DNA of 64,000 nt, taken from Micromonospora sp. WMMA1947 (GTDB lineage: Bacteria > Actinomycetota > Actinomycetes > Mycobacteriales > Micromonosporaceae). Location: NCBI RefSeq assembly GCF_027497355.1, contig NZ_CP114909.1, positions 5,599,001 to 5,663,000 of the forward strand, given 5' to 3'. The translations under genes were made by a program, and so were the position numbers. Each line of letters starts with the position of its first letter. Positions within the stretch are counted from its first letter, which is position 1. Shown piece after piece: positions 34,198-44,051 of the stretch. Below the pieces are notes generated by a model. It was given only the letters and a program-made list of their open reading frames with translations. It searched no databases and had not been told where the DNA came from.

Positions 34198-35424
34198 ATG
34201 ACCGACAGCGTCCGCCGGCCGCCCGCGGTCGCGGGCGGCGAGGACGAGCAGTGGCTGGCCGAGGTGGCCCGTGAGGCGGGCGCCGACGCCGGCGGCGTGC
34301 CGGTGGAGCTGCTCGGCGACTACCTGCGGCTGCTGACCGACGCGGCGGTGACCGGCCGCCGCCCGCGCCGCGCCGAACTCGACGCGGTCGGCGCGCTGGG
34401 CCGGCGCGCGGCCGAGCAGGGGATCTCCGCCGGCCGCGCGGTACGCCTCTACCTGTCCGCGGCGCGGCGTGTCTGGCGGCAGCTGCCGCACCTGGACCGG
34501 TCCGACGACAGCGAGGCGGTCCGTGCCGCCGCCGACGCCGTCCTGCACGTGGTCGACACCGCGGTGGCCACGCTCGCCGAGGGGTACGCGGTGGCCCGCC
34601 GGGAACTGGTCCGGCGCGAGGAGTCGCTGCGCCGGGAACTCGTCGACGACCTGCTGCGCGGCGACTCCGACCTGGGCGGGCTGGTGGAGCGGGCCGAGCC
34701 GTTCGGCCTGGACCTGGCCCGGGTGCACCAGGTCGCCCTCGCCGCGCCCGGCCGCCGACTGCCCGACACGGAGGCGGCGATCAGCGCGCTGGAGCGGGTC
34801 ATCTTCGACCGGCTCGGCGACCGCGACGTGCTGGTGGCCACGAAGGAAGGGCTGCTCGTGGTGGTCGCCCCGGCGGACCCGGTGGCCGCCGACCGGGGCC
34901 GCGACGCCGGCGCGACCGGCCACCTGGGCGCGCTCATGCACGGTGAGCTGGACCGGCTGGTGCGGGGCCGGCCGTGGCAGGTCGCGGTGGGCCGCCCGCA
35001 CCCCGGCGTCTACGGCATCGCCCGCTCGTACGAGGAGGCCCGGGAGGCGCTCACCACGGCGCGGCGGCTGCACAGCGAGGCGTCCGTGATCGACGCGCAC
35101 GACCTGCTGATCTACCGGGTGCTGCTGCGCGACCAGCCCGCCATGGTCGATCTGGTACGGGCGGTGCTGACGCCGCTGGCCCAGGCACGTGGCGGCGCCG
35201 AGCCGCTGCTGGACACGCTCAACGAGTACTTCACCTGCGGCGAGGTCGCCACCGAGGCGGCCCGCCGGCTGCACGTGTCGGTGCGCACCGTCACCTACCG
35301 GCTGGCCCGGATCCGGGCGCTGAGCGGCTACGACCCCGCCGACGCGCGGGACCGGTTCACGCTGCACGCCGCCGTGCTCGGCGCGCGGGCGCTGGACTGG
35401 CCGCGCCGTCCCCTGCCGGCGTAG
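34198..35424 (+). CDS. PucR/CdaR-type transcriptional regulator
   Basis: ATG 34198 has GGGGAG upstream (408 residues) and is preferred over the longer frame. The central GGDEF-like region of the PucR family is present, ending in the PWQVAVGRPHPGVYGIARSYEEAREAL segment. The C-terminal helix-turn-helix of the CdaR/PucR type is LDTLNEYFTCGEVATEAARRLHVSVRTVTYRLARI. Family members are usually activators of catabolic genes responding to small metabolites. The target is unknown. A short hairpin separates its 3' end from the convergent KhtT-like gene. Confidence 0.85.
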   Translation: MTDSVRRPPAVAGGEDEQWLAEVAREAGADAGGVPVELLGDYLRLLTDAAVTGRRPRRAELDAVGALGRRAAEQGISAGRAVRLYLSAARRVWRQLPHLDRSDDSEAVRAAADAVLHVVDTAVATLAEGYAVARRELVRREESLRRELVDDLLRGDSDLGGLVERAEPFGLDLARVHQVALAAPGRRLPDTEAAISALERVIFDRLGDRDVLVATKEGLLVVVAPADPVAADRGRDAGATGHLGALMHGELDRLVRGRPWQVAVGRPHPGVYGIARSYEEAREALTTARRLHSEASVIDAHDLLIYRVLLRDQPAMVDLVRAVLTPLAQARGGAEPLLDTLNEYFTCGEVATEAARRLHVSVRTVTYRLARIRALSGYDPADARDRFTLHAAVLGARALDWPRRPLPA

Positions 35425-35445
35425 GACCGACGCCGACGTAGGGCC

Positions 35446-35466
35446 GCCGCCGGTGTGACCGGCGGC
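35446..35466. terminator. Terminator between convergent genes
   Basis: GCCGCCGGT (35446-35454) and ACCGGCGGC (35458-35466) form a perfect 9-bp stem with a GTG loop directly against the stop codon of the KhtT-like gene. Confidence 0.65.
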
Positions 35467-35697
35467 TCAGGCCGGTACGGCCACCAGCTCCGGGAAGCCG
35501 AGCAGGTTGGCCAGGGCCGACGCCTCGTCGCGGGTGAGGGTGAACGTGACCATGCGGTCCGGGTCGTCCGGGTCGTCGTGGACGACGTCTCGGCGGCCGC
35601 CCACCTGGTAGTCGATCACCCCGATGCGACGGCCTTCCTCGGTGACCAGCGTGTGCCGGACCCCGATGCCGGGGAGGGTCGTACGTTCGATGATCAC
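35467..35697 (-). CDS. KhtT N-terminal-domain-like cation antiporter regulatory protein
   Basis: The 76-residue protein begins with MIIERTTLPGIGVRHTLVTEEGRRIGVIDY, the pattern of the N-terminal domain of KhtT-type cation/proton antiporter regulatory subunits, and ends ASALANLLGFPEL. The full subunits known to me are about 160 residues with a C-terminal RCK_C domain; here that half is missing, and no antiporter gene of the KhtU type is adjacent. The GTG start has a strong GAAGGAGGT. A TTGACA lies about 100 bp upstream on the minus strand. The role is uncertain; it might regulate a distant K+/H+ antiporter. Confidence 0.65.
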   Translation of the reverse strand: MIIERTTLPGIGVRHTLVTEEGRRIGVIDYQVGGRRDVVHDDPDDPDRMVTFTLTRDEASALANLLGFPELVAVPA

Positions 35698-35949
35698 GGG
35701 GACCTCCTTCGGGCACGGCCGCCGAGGTGCCGCCGGAACCGGCCGGCGCTACGGCGACGCGGTGGACGTTCGAGATGGGCTCGCGACCTCCATGTGTCAA
35801 CCATAGCCACGGGGGGTGGGCGAATCCGGGTTCCGGCCACCGGCAATCATTGCGCCCTTTCTTCGCCGGTGGTGCGCACTGCCGCGCGTGCCGTTCCCGG
35901 CGACGCTGGAGGTCCGAGGCGGTACCCGAGAAGCGAGGAGGTGGTGAGC

Positions 35950-36036
35950 ATGACCCGCACGTCGATGGCTCCACCACCGGTGTTCGCCGGTCTCGTCGCG
36001 TCCCGATCTGCGAGCGGCGACCAGAAGCGCGTCTGA
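35950..36036 (+). CDS. Possible 28-residue small ORF
   Basis: An ATG preceded by GAGGAGG (spacing about 8) opens a 28-codon frame (MTRTSMAPPPVFAGLVASRS and onward) in an otherwise empty 450-bp interval. Third-position G/C is moderate. It lies 112 bp before the MreB-like gene in the same direction, so it may be a leader peptide or chance. I recognise no family. Confidence 0.3.
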   Translation: MTRTSMAPPPVFAGLVASRSASGDQKRV

Positions 36037-36147
36037 GCCCCGGCCCGCCGGCGCCGTCGAGTTGATCCGGCGCCCGCGTCCCCGGCCACGCCCCTCCCCC
36101 GCACGATCCACCGCCCCGTTGGGCACCCTGATCCGAAAGAGGTCGGT

Positions 36148-36987
36148 ATGCCGCACCCTCTCACCACCATTCGCCCACCGGCCCGTACCGGCATGCTGAT
36201 CGGCCGCTCCCACGGCAGCCGCCCGCCGGCGGCCGTCGACGAGGCGCCCGTCGCCGTGGACCTCGGCAGCAGCCTGCTGCGGATCTGGCTGGGCCCGGGC
36301 CGGACGCTGAGCGTCCCGCTCGGCCACGGCCTGCGCAGCCCCGTGGTCCGGCGCGGCCGGATCGTCGACGGTCCGGCCTGCGTCGCCGAGCTGCGGCGGA
36401 TCCTGCGCGACCACCGCACCCCGGTGCCGGTCGGTGCGCTCGTCGTGGCCTGCCGGCCGGTGCTCGCCGCGCCGGCCGAGCAGGAGGCGACCCGGCGGGT
36501 GCTCACCGCCGTGCTCGCGCCGTCCCGGCTGCTGTTCCTGGACAGCGTCCGGGCGGGCGCCATCGGCGCCGGTGCCGCCGCCGGCACGCTGCTGGTCGCC
36601 GACATCGGCGCCCAGCTCACCGAGGTGGCGCTGCTGGAGGACGGCCGGGTGGTCGCCGCCCGCCGGGCCGACGTCGGCACCCGGGACCTCAACCACGCGA
36701 CGACCGCCGCGATGCTCGCCGACACCACCGCCCGGTTGGTACGCGAGCTGCGACAGGACGCGACGCTGCGGCCCCGGGTCCGCGACGCGCTGGCCCGTGG
36801 CCCGATCGTCATCGGTGACGGCGCCACCCGGCCCGACGTGACGGCCCGCCTGGTCGCCACGCTCGGCGCGACCGTCCACCGGGCCGCGTCACCCCGTACC
36901 GCCGCGCTGACCGGCGCCGGCATGGCCGCCATCTCGGCCCTGCGACACCCGCACGACACCCCGCGCCGCCCGGAAAGGAGCGCCTGA
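36148..36987 (+). CDS. MreB-like actin-fold protein
   Basis: The 279-residue protein has GAGG upstream of the ATG. Actin/Hsp70-fold motifs are visible: phosphate 1 VAVDLGSSLLRIW, phosphate 2 LLVADIGAQLTEVALLEDG and an adenosine-like GDGATRPDVTARLVATLGATV. The match is to rod-shape-determining MreB-type proteins, but it is shorter than MreB (about 340), with the middle region reduced, so polymerisation is doubtful. It is followed one base after its stop by the DksA-like gene, so the two are translationally coupled. Confidence 0.7.
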   Translation: MPHPLTTIRPPARTGMLIGRSHGSRPPAAVDEAPVAVDLGSSLLRIWLGPGRTLSVPLGHGLRSPVVRRGRIVDGPACVAELRRILRDHRTPVPVGALVVACRPVLAAPAEQEATRRVLTAVLAPSRLLFLDSVRAGAIGAGAAAGTLLVADIGAQLTEVALLEDGRVVAARRADVGTRDLNHATTAAMLADTTARLVRELRQDATLRPRVRDALARGPIVIGDGATRPDVTARLVATLGATVHRAASPRTAALTGAGMAAISALRHPHDTPRRPERSA

Positions 36988-36988
36988 C

Positions 36989-37300
36989 ATGACGCACGCC
37001 CTCAACCGCACCGACACGCTGCGCGAACTGCTGGACCGGCAGTTCGGCGAGTACACCGACCAGCTCACCGAGCTGACGGTGCACACGCGGCAGCCCGACC
37101 ACGGCGGCCACGACCCGGACACGCTGCGCCGGCTGATCGAGACCGCCCGGCAGGGCGTCGCGGACACCGCCCAGGCGCTGAAGCGGATGTCCGAGGGCAC
37201 GTACGGCGTCTGCGAGCGCTGCGGGCAGGACATCCCGACCGCCCGCCTGGAGATCCTGCCCTCGGCCCGCTTCTGCGTGCCGTGCCAGCAACGGCGCTGA
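36989..37300 (+). CDS. DksA/TraR-type C4 zinc-finger protein
   Basis: The 103-residue protein has an N-terminal helical coiled-coil region (LRELLDRQFGEYTDQLTEL; ADTAQALKRMSEGTYG) and a C-terminal four-cysteine zinc finger, CERCGQ and CVPCQQ, typical of the DksA/TraR family that binds the RNA polymerase secondary channel. The usual GxYGxCxxCG motif is intact. The start follows the MreB-like stop by one base. Its role may be transcriptional modulation; small actinobacterial members are mostly uncharacterised. Confidence 0.85.
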   Translation: MTHALNRTDTLRELLDRQFGEYTDQLTELTVHTRQPDHGGHDPDTLRRLIETARQGVADTAQALKRMSEGTYGVCERCGQDIPTARLEILPSARFCVPCQQRR

Positions 37301-37348
37301 CCACGCACGGGGCTGTCGGAGCAGGCGCCGGCCGGTAGCGTCACCGCC

Positions 37349-38296
37349 ATGGATGTCGATGACGTCGCCGGCCGGCTCGGCGTGCCGGCCGAGGAGGTCG
37401 ACCGGGTGCGCCGGCTCGCCGGTGACCTGCCCTCGACGCCGCTGCCCTCCCGGGCGGACGCACCAGCGCTGCTGGACCGGCTCGCGGTCCGCCCCGACGA
37501 CGCCGCCGAGATCCTGGCCGGCTGGCCGGAGCCCGGCTCACCACTGTGGACCCCGGAGCTGCGCTGGCTGCTGGACCGCTCGATCGCCCTGGTCCGCGCC
37601 GACCTCGGCGGCTTCGGCTGGCCGCCACCGGGCCCGGCGCTGCCCCGCGACCGGGGCCCGGCCTGGCGGCACCTCTACGCGTACGAGTACCTCGCCCTGG
37701 TCGACGTGACCCGGGCCTACCACCGCGACCACGGCGTCCCCGACGACGTGTCCTGGACGACGCTCGCCGACCTGGGCAACAACCTCGCTGTCGACCGGCG
37801 GATGAACGGTGAGGGCTGGCCGGTCATGCAGAGCTGGCTGACGCTGCACGTGCGCGGTGGCCTCTACGAGCTGGGCCGGCTCCAGCACCAGCGCGGCGAC
37901 GGCGACGCGATCGGCCTGCACATCCCGGACTCGGGACCGCTCCCCCCGGAGGCGGTCGACGCGTCGCTGGAACGGGCCCGCGCGTTCTTCCCGCGCCACT
38001 TCCCCGGCGAGCGCTACACCGCGTTCTCCCGCGGCTCCTGGCTGCTCGACCCGCAGTTACGCGAATACCTGCCGGAGGACTCCAACATCATCCGGTTCCA
38101 GCGGCGGTTCGCCGTGGAGCCCTACCAGGACCTGCCCGGGCTGGACGGCGACGTCGAGGTGCTGCGGTTCGTGTTCCGCACCCTGGACACGCCGCTGGAC
38201 CGGCTGCCGCGCCGCACCGCGCTGCAGCGCGCGGTGATCGACCACCTGCGGGCGGGCCGGCACTGGCAGTGGCGCCAGGGCCGCTTCCCGATGTAG
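37349..38296 (+). CDS. Conserved acyltransferase-domain-like protein
   Basis: The 315-residue soluble protein resembles actinobacterial proteins annotated as acyltransferase-domain (GNAT-like, DUF5596-type) proteins, but I cannot point to a clear acetyl-CoA motif. Notable are the Trp/Pro-rich centre (FGWPPPGPALPRD), the DLGNNLAVDRRMNGEGWPVMQSWL segment and the C-terminal FSRGSWLLDPQLREYLP. It appears alpha/beta and cytoplasmic. Its TAG stop is immediately followed by the stop of the convergent kinase-like gene with no gap. Confidence 0.6.
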   Translation: MDVDDVAGRLGVPAEEVDRVRRLAGDLPSTPLPSRADAPALLDRLAVRPDDAAEILAGWPEPGSPLWTPELRWLLDRSIALVRADLGGFGWPPPGPALPRDRGPAWRHLYAYEYLALVDVTRAYHRDHGVPDDVSWTTLADLGNNLAVDRRMNGEGWPVMQSWLTLHVRGGLYELGRLQHQRGDGDAIGLHIPDSGPLPPEAVDASLERARAFFPRHFPGERYTAFSRGSWLLDPQLREYLPEDSNIIRFQRRFAVEPYQDLPGLDGDVEVLRFVFRTLDTPLDRLPRRTALQRAVIDHLRAGRHWQWRQGRFPM

Positions 38297-38872
38297 TCAC
38301 GTCAGCGGTCGCAGGCCGCTGCGATCCGGCCCGGCCCGCGGCGTCACCGGCGCTCCGCGCGCCAGCCAGTCGTCGAGAGCGGCCGGATCGTCGAACAGCA
38401 GCACCGACGGCCCGGCCGGGTCGGCCGCCCAGGCCCGCATCCGCCGCCGCGCCCGGCCGAACCCGGTCAGGTGCCACACCAGGACGGAGTCCCGGGACAG
38501 CACGCTGCCCAGCGTCTCCCGGTTGCCGTTGCAGATCTGCTCCCCGCTGGCCAGACGCCCGAGCGTGCGGCGCAGCAGCCGCCGGAACGAGACCCCGCGC
38601 GGATAGTCCAGGCCGATCACCAGGTCGGCGCGGCCGAGGACGACGTCCCGCCAGCCGTGGTAGGCGCCGTCGAGGATCCACCTGTCGCGCCGGCAGATCG
38701 CGTCGATCCGGCGACGCTGCTCGGCCACCGGCACCTCGACCCAGCCGGGCTCCCACAGCAGGTCGTCGACCGGATACCAGGGCAGGCCGAACCGCTGCGC
38801 CAGCAGCGCGGCGAGCGTCGACTTGCCGGAGCCGTGGACGCCCTCGACCAGGATGCGGGCCGGGGGGTTCAT
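38297..38872 (-). CDS. P-loop kinase-like protein (topology-modulation/FlaR type)
   Basis: The 191-residue nucleotide-binding protein starts at ATG 38872. The P-loop EGVHGSGKST is at residues 10-19, followed by LPWYPVDDLLWEPGW, a DRWILDGAYHGWRDVVL strand and LVIGLDYPRGVSFRRLLRRTLGR, the order seen in adenylate-kinase-like proteins called topology modulation or FlaR. The biological substrate is unknown. The long open frame further upstream belongs to antisense DNA of the exporter gene. Confidence 0.75.
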   Translation of the reverse strand: MNPPARILVEGVHGSGKSTLAALLAQRFGLPWYPVDDLLWEPGWVEVPVAEQRRRIDAICRRDRWILDGAYHGWRDVVLGRADLVIGLDYPRGVSFRRLLRRTLGRLASGEQICNGNRETLGSVLSRDSVLVWHLTGFGRARRRMRAWAADPAGPSVLLFDDPAALDDWLARGAPVTPRAGPDRSGLRPLT

Positions 38873-38921
38873 GGCAGCAGCGTAGGCACCGCGCGCACGC
38901 GGCGCGATCCGGGCGGCCCGG

Positions 38922-40253
38922 TCAGTGCGCGACAGCGACCGCCGGATCCGCCTCCAGGCCGGCGAGCTGCGAGGGCCGTACCACGACCAGCAGCACCAGC
39001 AGCGCCGCCACCATCCCGCCGGCCACCACCAGGGCCATCGCCACCGCGCCGGTGCCGAGCACGCCCACCAGCGGCGCGGCGACCGCGCCCACGCCGAACT
39101 GCACCGCACCGAGCAGCGCGGACGCGGTGCCGGCCGCCTCGCCGTGGCGGGACAGGGCAAGCGCCGGTGCGTTCGGCATGGCCAGACCCGCCGCCGCCAG
39201 CACCACCCACAGCGACACCAGCAGCGCGGGCAGCCCGCCGAACCCGGTCGCGGCGAACACCAGCAGCGCCAGCCCGGCCACCGTGCCCCCCACCAGCGAG
39301 GCCACCAGGATCCACTGGGACGAGTAGCGACGCAGCAGCCGCACGTTGTACTGGGTCGCGCCGATCAGGCCCACCGCCCCCGCACCGAACGCCAGCCCGA
39401 ACTCCTGCTCGTCGAGGCCGTAGGTGTCCTGGAGGACGAACGACGAGCCGGCGACGTACGCGAACAGCGCCGCCATGGCCAGGCCGGCCACCAGGACCAG
39501 GCCGACGAAGACCCGGTCACGCAGCAGCCCGCCGTAGTTCAGCACCGTCGCCACGACCCCGCCGCGCTGACGGCGCGCGGGCGGCAGCGTCTCCGGCAGG
39601 GCGAGCGTGGCCAGCACGACGAGCAGCACCCCGAAGACGCCCAGGGCCACGAACACGCCACGCCAGTCGGTCCACCGCAGCACACCGCCGCCCAGCGTCG
39701 GGGCGAGGACCGGCGCCGCGCCCATCACCAGCAGCAGCCGGGACAGCATGGTCGCGAACGCCGACCCGCTGAACAGGTCACGCACCACCGCCATCGCCAC
39801 CACCGCGGTCGCGGCGACACCGAGGCCCTGCACGACGCGCAGGACGCCGAGGACGGCGATGTTCGGGGCGACGACGCACAGCGCCGAGGCCACGATGTGC
39901 AGGAGGAGACCGGCGATCAGCGGACGCCGCCGCCCGACCGCGTCCGACAGCGGCCCGATCAGCAGCTGCCCGACGGCGAGCCCGGCCAGCGTCCCGGTGA
40001 GCGTCAGCTGGACCGCCGCCGACGTGGTCGCGAAGTCCGTGACGATCGCGGGCAGCGCGGGCAGGTACATGTCGATGGTCAGCGGACCCACGGCGATCAG
40101 CGAGCCGAGGACGAGCACGAGCCTCAGGCGCCGGCCTCGGCTCATCAGGTCGCCCGGGGTGGGCGTCGGGGTGGCATCGGTCGTCTGGGTTACTTCCGTC
40201 CGGCCGACGTGCGACCGGGCGGAAGAGGGTGCGGCACTCACACCCTGAGTCAA
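38922..40253 (-). CDS. Bcr/CflA-family drug efflux transporter (MFS)
   Basis: The 443-residue, 12-helix major facilitator protein has the Bcr/CflA pattern: VGPLTIDMYLPALPAI in helix 1, motif A GPLSDAVGRRRPLIAG, and RVVQGLGVAATAVVAMAVVRD. It should export drugs such as bicyclomycin- or chloramphenicol-like compounds with H+. A TTG start five bases after GGAGG gives the length stated; ATG 40148 inside the frame is an alternative. It diverges from the ABC-F gene, so the two resistance-type genes share a promoter region. Confidence 0.88.
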   Translation of the reverse strand: MTQGVSAAPSSARSHVGRTEVTQTTDATPTPTPGDLMSRGRRLRLVLVLGSLIAVGPLTIDMYLPALPAIVTDFATTSAAVQLTLTGTLAGLAVGQLLIGPLSDAVGRRRPLIAGLLLHIVASALCVVAPNIAVLGVLRVVQGLGVAATAVVAMAVVRDLFSGSAFATMLSRLLLVMGAAPVLAPTLGGGVLRWTDWRGVFVALGVFGVLLVVLATLALPETLPPARRQRGGVVATVLNYGGLLRDRVFVGLVLVAGLAMAALFAYVAGSSFVLQDTYGLDEQEFGLAFGAGAVGLIGATQYNVRLLRRYSSQWILVASLVGGTVAGLALLVFAATGFGGLPALLVSLWVVLAAAGLAMPNAPALALSRHGEAAGTASALLGAVQFGVGAVAAPLVGVLGTGAVAMALVVAGGMVAALLVLLVVVRPSQLAGLEADPAVAVAH

Positions 40254-40352
40254 ATGCGCCTCCGGTGATCACATTCCCGTCTCGGCGAGAGGTAACGCAG
40301 GTCACGCCGCTGCGGCGCGGTTTCCGGCGCGACCGGCGGGCGCGCAACGTCG

Positions 40353-40381
40353 TTGCACGGTGTACCGGCACGATCTAGGCT
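40353..40381 (+). promoter_or_regulatory. Vegetative-type promoter for the ABC-F leader
   Basis: TTGCAC (40353-40358) and TAGGCT (40376-40381) are spaced exactly 17 bp, a good housekeeping-sigma match. The transcript would start near 40388, at a CGGAC-G-GTCCG palindrome, about 25 nt before the leader ORF. Confidence 0.65.
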
Positions 40382-40411
40382 CGGACGGTCCGAGAAGCAG
40401 GGAGACCAGAC

Positions 40412-40441
40412 ATGACGGGCGACGACGACATCTCCGGGTGA
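40412..40441 (+). CDS. Leader peptide ORF upstream of ABC-F gene
   Basis: ATG with GGGAGA nine bases upstream opens a 9-codon frame encoding MTGDDDISG, ending at TGA. It lies in the 5' leader between a good promoter and the ABC-F start, 137 nt before the latter. Short leader ORFs often control antibiotic-resistance ABC-F genes by ribosome stalling; its function here is inferred. Confidence 0.5.
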   Translation: MTGDDDISG

Positions 40442-40530
40442 GCCCCGCAGATGCGACAGACCACCGGCACGCGCGAGTCAGCGCCGAACGCCGTGGTCGC
40501 CTCGTCCTTCCCCGAGACCATGTCCCCCGC

Positions 40531-40551
40531 CGGGCGGCTGAGGTCCGCCCG
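40531..40551 (+). terminator. Candidate attenuator hairpin in ABC-F leader
   Basis: CGGGCGG (40531-40537), loop CTGAGGT and CCGCCCG (40545-40551) form a 7-bp G/C stem 26 nt before the ABC-F start. Upstream GACCAC (40459-40464) and GTGGTC (40493-40498) can form another stem, so the leader could switch folds. Confidence 0.4.
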
Positions 40552-40577
40552 CCCTCACCTTCGAGGTCGTCTTCCCG

Positions 40578-42211
<1,634 letters not shown>

Positions 42212-42215
<4 letters not shown>

Positions 42216-42233
42216 CCGGCCCGGGCCGGTCAG
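42212..42233. terminator. Perfect 22-bp palindrome at convergent stops
   Basis: Both halves (CTGACCGGCCC and its complement) pair over 11 bp. The palindrome contains the TGA of the ABC-F gene and the TGA of the convergent histidine kinase gene. It is a compact bidirectional terminator candidate. Confidence 0.6.
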
Positions 42234-43258
42234 ACCGCCGGCAGGCGGACCACGAACCGGCACCCGCCGGTGACGTTGTGCGCGTGCACCCGCCCGCCGT
42301 GCGCCTCCACCAGCCCGCGCACGATCGCCAGCCCCAGCCCGCCGCCGGCCGGCGCCGCCTCGCCGGTGCCGGCCGGTACGGGGGTACGGGCCCGGGTCCC
42401 CCGGAACGCCACGTCGAACACCCGGGGCAGGTCCGCCTCCGGGATGCCGCCGCAGGTGTCGGAGACGGCGAGCCACGCGTCGGTGTCCTCCCGGCCGGCG
42501 TCGATGCGGACAGTGCCGTCCGGTGGCGTGTACCGCACCGAGTTGACCAGCAGGTTCGTCACGACGCGGGCGAGTTCGGCCTCGGCCGCCCGGACGGTCG
42601 GCCAGCCGGTCTCCGGGGCGACGACACGCACCCGCCGGTCGGCGGCCAGCGGCGCGGTGGCGGCGATCGCGTCGGACACGACGTCACCGAGCGGCACCGG
42701 GGACAGCGCGGGCCGCAGCGCTCCGGCGTTGATCCGGGACAGCTCGAACAGGTCGTCGACCAGGCGCGTCATCCGGTCCGTCTCGACCCGGATCCGGCGG
42801 TGGTACTCGGCCACCGCCGCCGGCTCGTCGACCACCCGGTCCTCCAGCGCCTCCGCCATCGCCCGCAGGCCCGCGAGCGGCGTACGCAGGTCGTGGGAGA
42901 CCCACGCGACCAGCTCGCGGCGGCCGGCCTCCAGCTGCCGTTCCCGCTGCCGGGCCTGGTCGGCCCAGACCGCCGCCTGCGCGAGCCGGCGGGCGAACGC
43001 CACCCCGACGGCCAGGCTGACCGCCGCGGACGCCGCGACCGTCACGAGGACGACCTGGAGGTCGTGCGCGGACAGGAACATGGCCTGGGCGACGGCGGTG
43101 ACGCCGGCCGTCACCGAGGCGATCGTGACCGCGAGCAGCACCGCGATGTGCGCGAGGATCGACCGGCGGCGCACCAGCCGCAGCGCGCAGGCGCCGAGCG
43201 CGCCGACGACCGCGCCGGCCAGCAGGGCGTAGAAACCGATGACCAGCAGCTCGTTCAC
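42230..43258 (-). CDS. Sensor histidine kinase
   Basis: GTG 43258 overlaps the regulator stop (GTGA); 342 residues. The N-terminus has about four membrane helices with almost no extracellular loop (FYALLAGAVVGALGACAL, HIAVLLAVTIASVTAGV, VVLVTVAASAAVSLAVGVAF), so it may sense within the membrane. HisKA has the phospho-acceptor WVSHDLRTPLAGL; the N-box is VTNLLVNSVRYTPPDG, followed by DTCGGIPE and GGGLGLAIVRGLVEAHGG. Its partner is the adjacent OmpR-type regulator. The longer open frame upstream is antisense and is rejected. Confidence 0.93.
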   Translation of the reverse strand: MNELLVIGFYALLAGAVVGALGACALRLVRRRSILAHIAVLLAVTIASVTAGVTAVAQAMFLSAHDLQVVLVTVAASAAVSLAVGVAFARRLAQAAVWADQARQRERQLEAGRRELVAWVSHDLRTPLAGLRAMAEALEDRVVDEPAAVAEYHRRIRVETDRMTRLVDDLFELSRINAGALRPALSPVPLGDVVSDAIAATAPLAADRRVRVVAPETGWPTVRAAEAELARVVTNLLVNSVRYTPPDGTVRIDAGREDTDAWLAVSDTCGGIPEADLPRVFDVAFRGTRARTPVPAGTGEAAPAGGGLGLAIVRGLVEAHGGRVHAHNVTGGCRFVVRLPAV

Positions 43259-43950
43259 CGGGACTCCTGCGGCTCGTAGCGGTAGCCGACGCCCCACACG
43301 GTGACGATGCGCCGGGGCTGCGCGGGGCAGTCCTCGATCTTCTCCCGCAGCCGGCGGACGTGGACGGTGACAGTGGACTGGTCGCCGAACCGCCAGCCCC
43401 ACACGCGGTCCAGCAGTTCGGCTCGCGACCACGCGCGCCCCGGATTGGCCAGCAGGAACGCGAGCAGGTCGAACTCCCGTACGGTCAGGCCGAGCGGCCG
43501 CCCGCCGCGTTCGGCGATGCGGCGGTCGATGTCCGCGGTGAGGTCGCCGTCGCGCAGCACCCCTGCCGGTCCCCGGTCGGGCGGGGCCGCGCGCCGCAGC
43601 ACCGACCTGATGCGCAGCACCAGTTCGCGCGGCGAGAACGGCTTGGTCACGTAGTCGTCCGCGCCGACCTCCAGCCCGGCGACCCGGTCCGCCTCGTCCC
43701 CGAGCGCGGTGAGCATGACCACCGGCAGGCCGGGCAGCCGGCGACGCAGCCGCCGGCACACCTCGATGCCGTCGAGACCCGGCATCATCAGGTCGAGGAC
43801 CACCAGGTCGGGCGGCTCCTGCTCGGCGGCGGCGAGCGCGTCGGCCCCGTCGAAGGACAGCCGGACCCGGCAGCCGTCCTGTTCCAGATACCGCCGGACG
43901 ACGTCGCTCACCGTCCGGTCGTCGTCGACGACGAGCACGTAGCGCCCCAT
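43255..43950 (-). CDS. OmpR-family response regulator
   Basis: ATG 43950 starts directly at the receiver fold (MGRYVLVVDDD; GTG 43968 is an alternative). The receiver has the phosphoryl Asp in VVLDLMMPGLDG and the conserved Lys in VTKPFSPREL. The C-terminal winged helix is complete: LTVREFDLLAFLLANPGRAWSRAELLDRVWG and QSTVTVHVRRLREKIE. It is the first gene of a two-gene operon with the kinase and diverges from the DM13 gene, its most likely neighbour target. Confidence 0.95.
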   Translation of the reverse strand: MGRYVLVVDDDRTVSDVVRRYLEQDGCRVRLSFDGADALAAAEQEPPDLVVLDLMMPGLDGIEVCRRLRRRLPGLPVVMLTALGDEADRVAGLEVGADDYVTKPFSPRELVLRIRSVLRRAAPPDRGPAGVLRDGDLTADIDRRIAERGGRPLGLTVREFDLLAFLLANPGRAWSRAELLDRVWGWRFGDQSTVTVHVRRLREKIEDCPAQPRRIVTVWGVGYRYEPQESR

Positions 43951-44051
43951 GCGCCAGACGCTACCCACCGGCGTCCCGGCACGGCGGCCCGCGGTCGACC
44001 CGTAAGCGGACGGAAAGATCTTTGCGGCGGGTCCGGGCCTACCGTCGGAGC

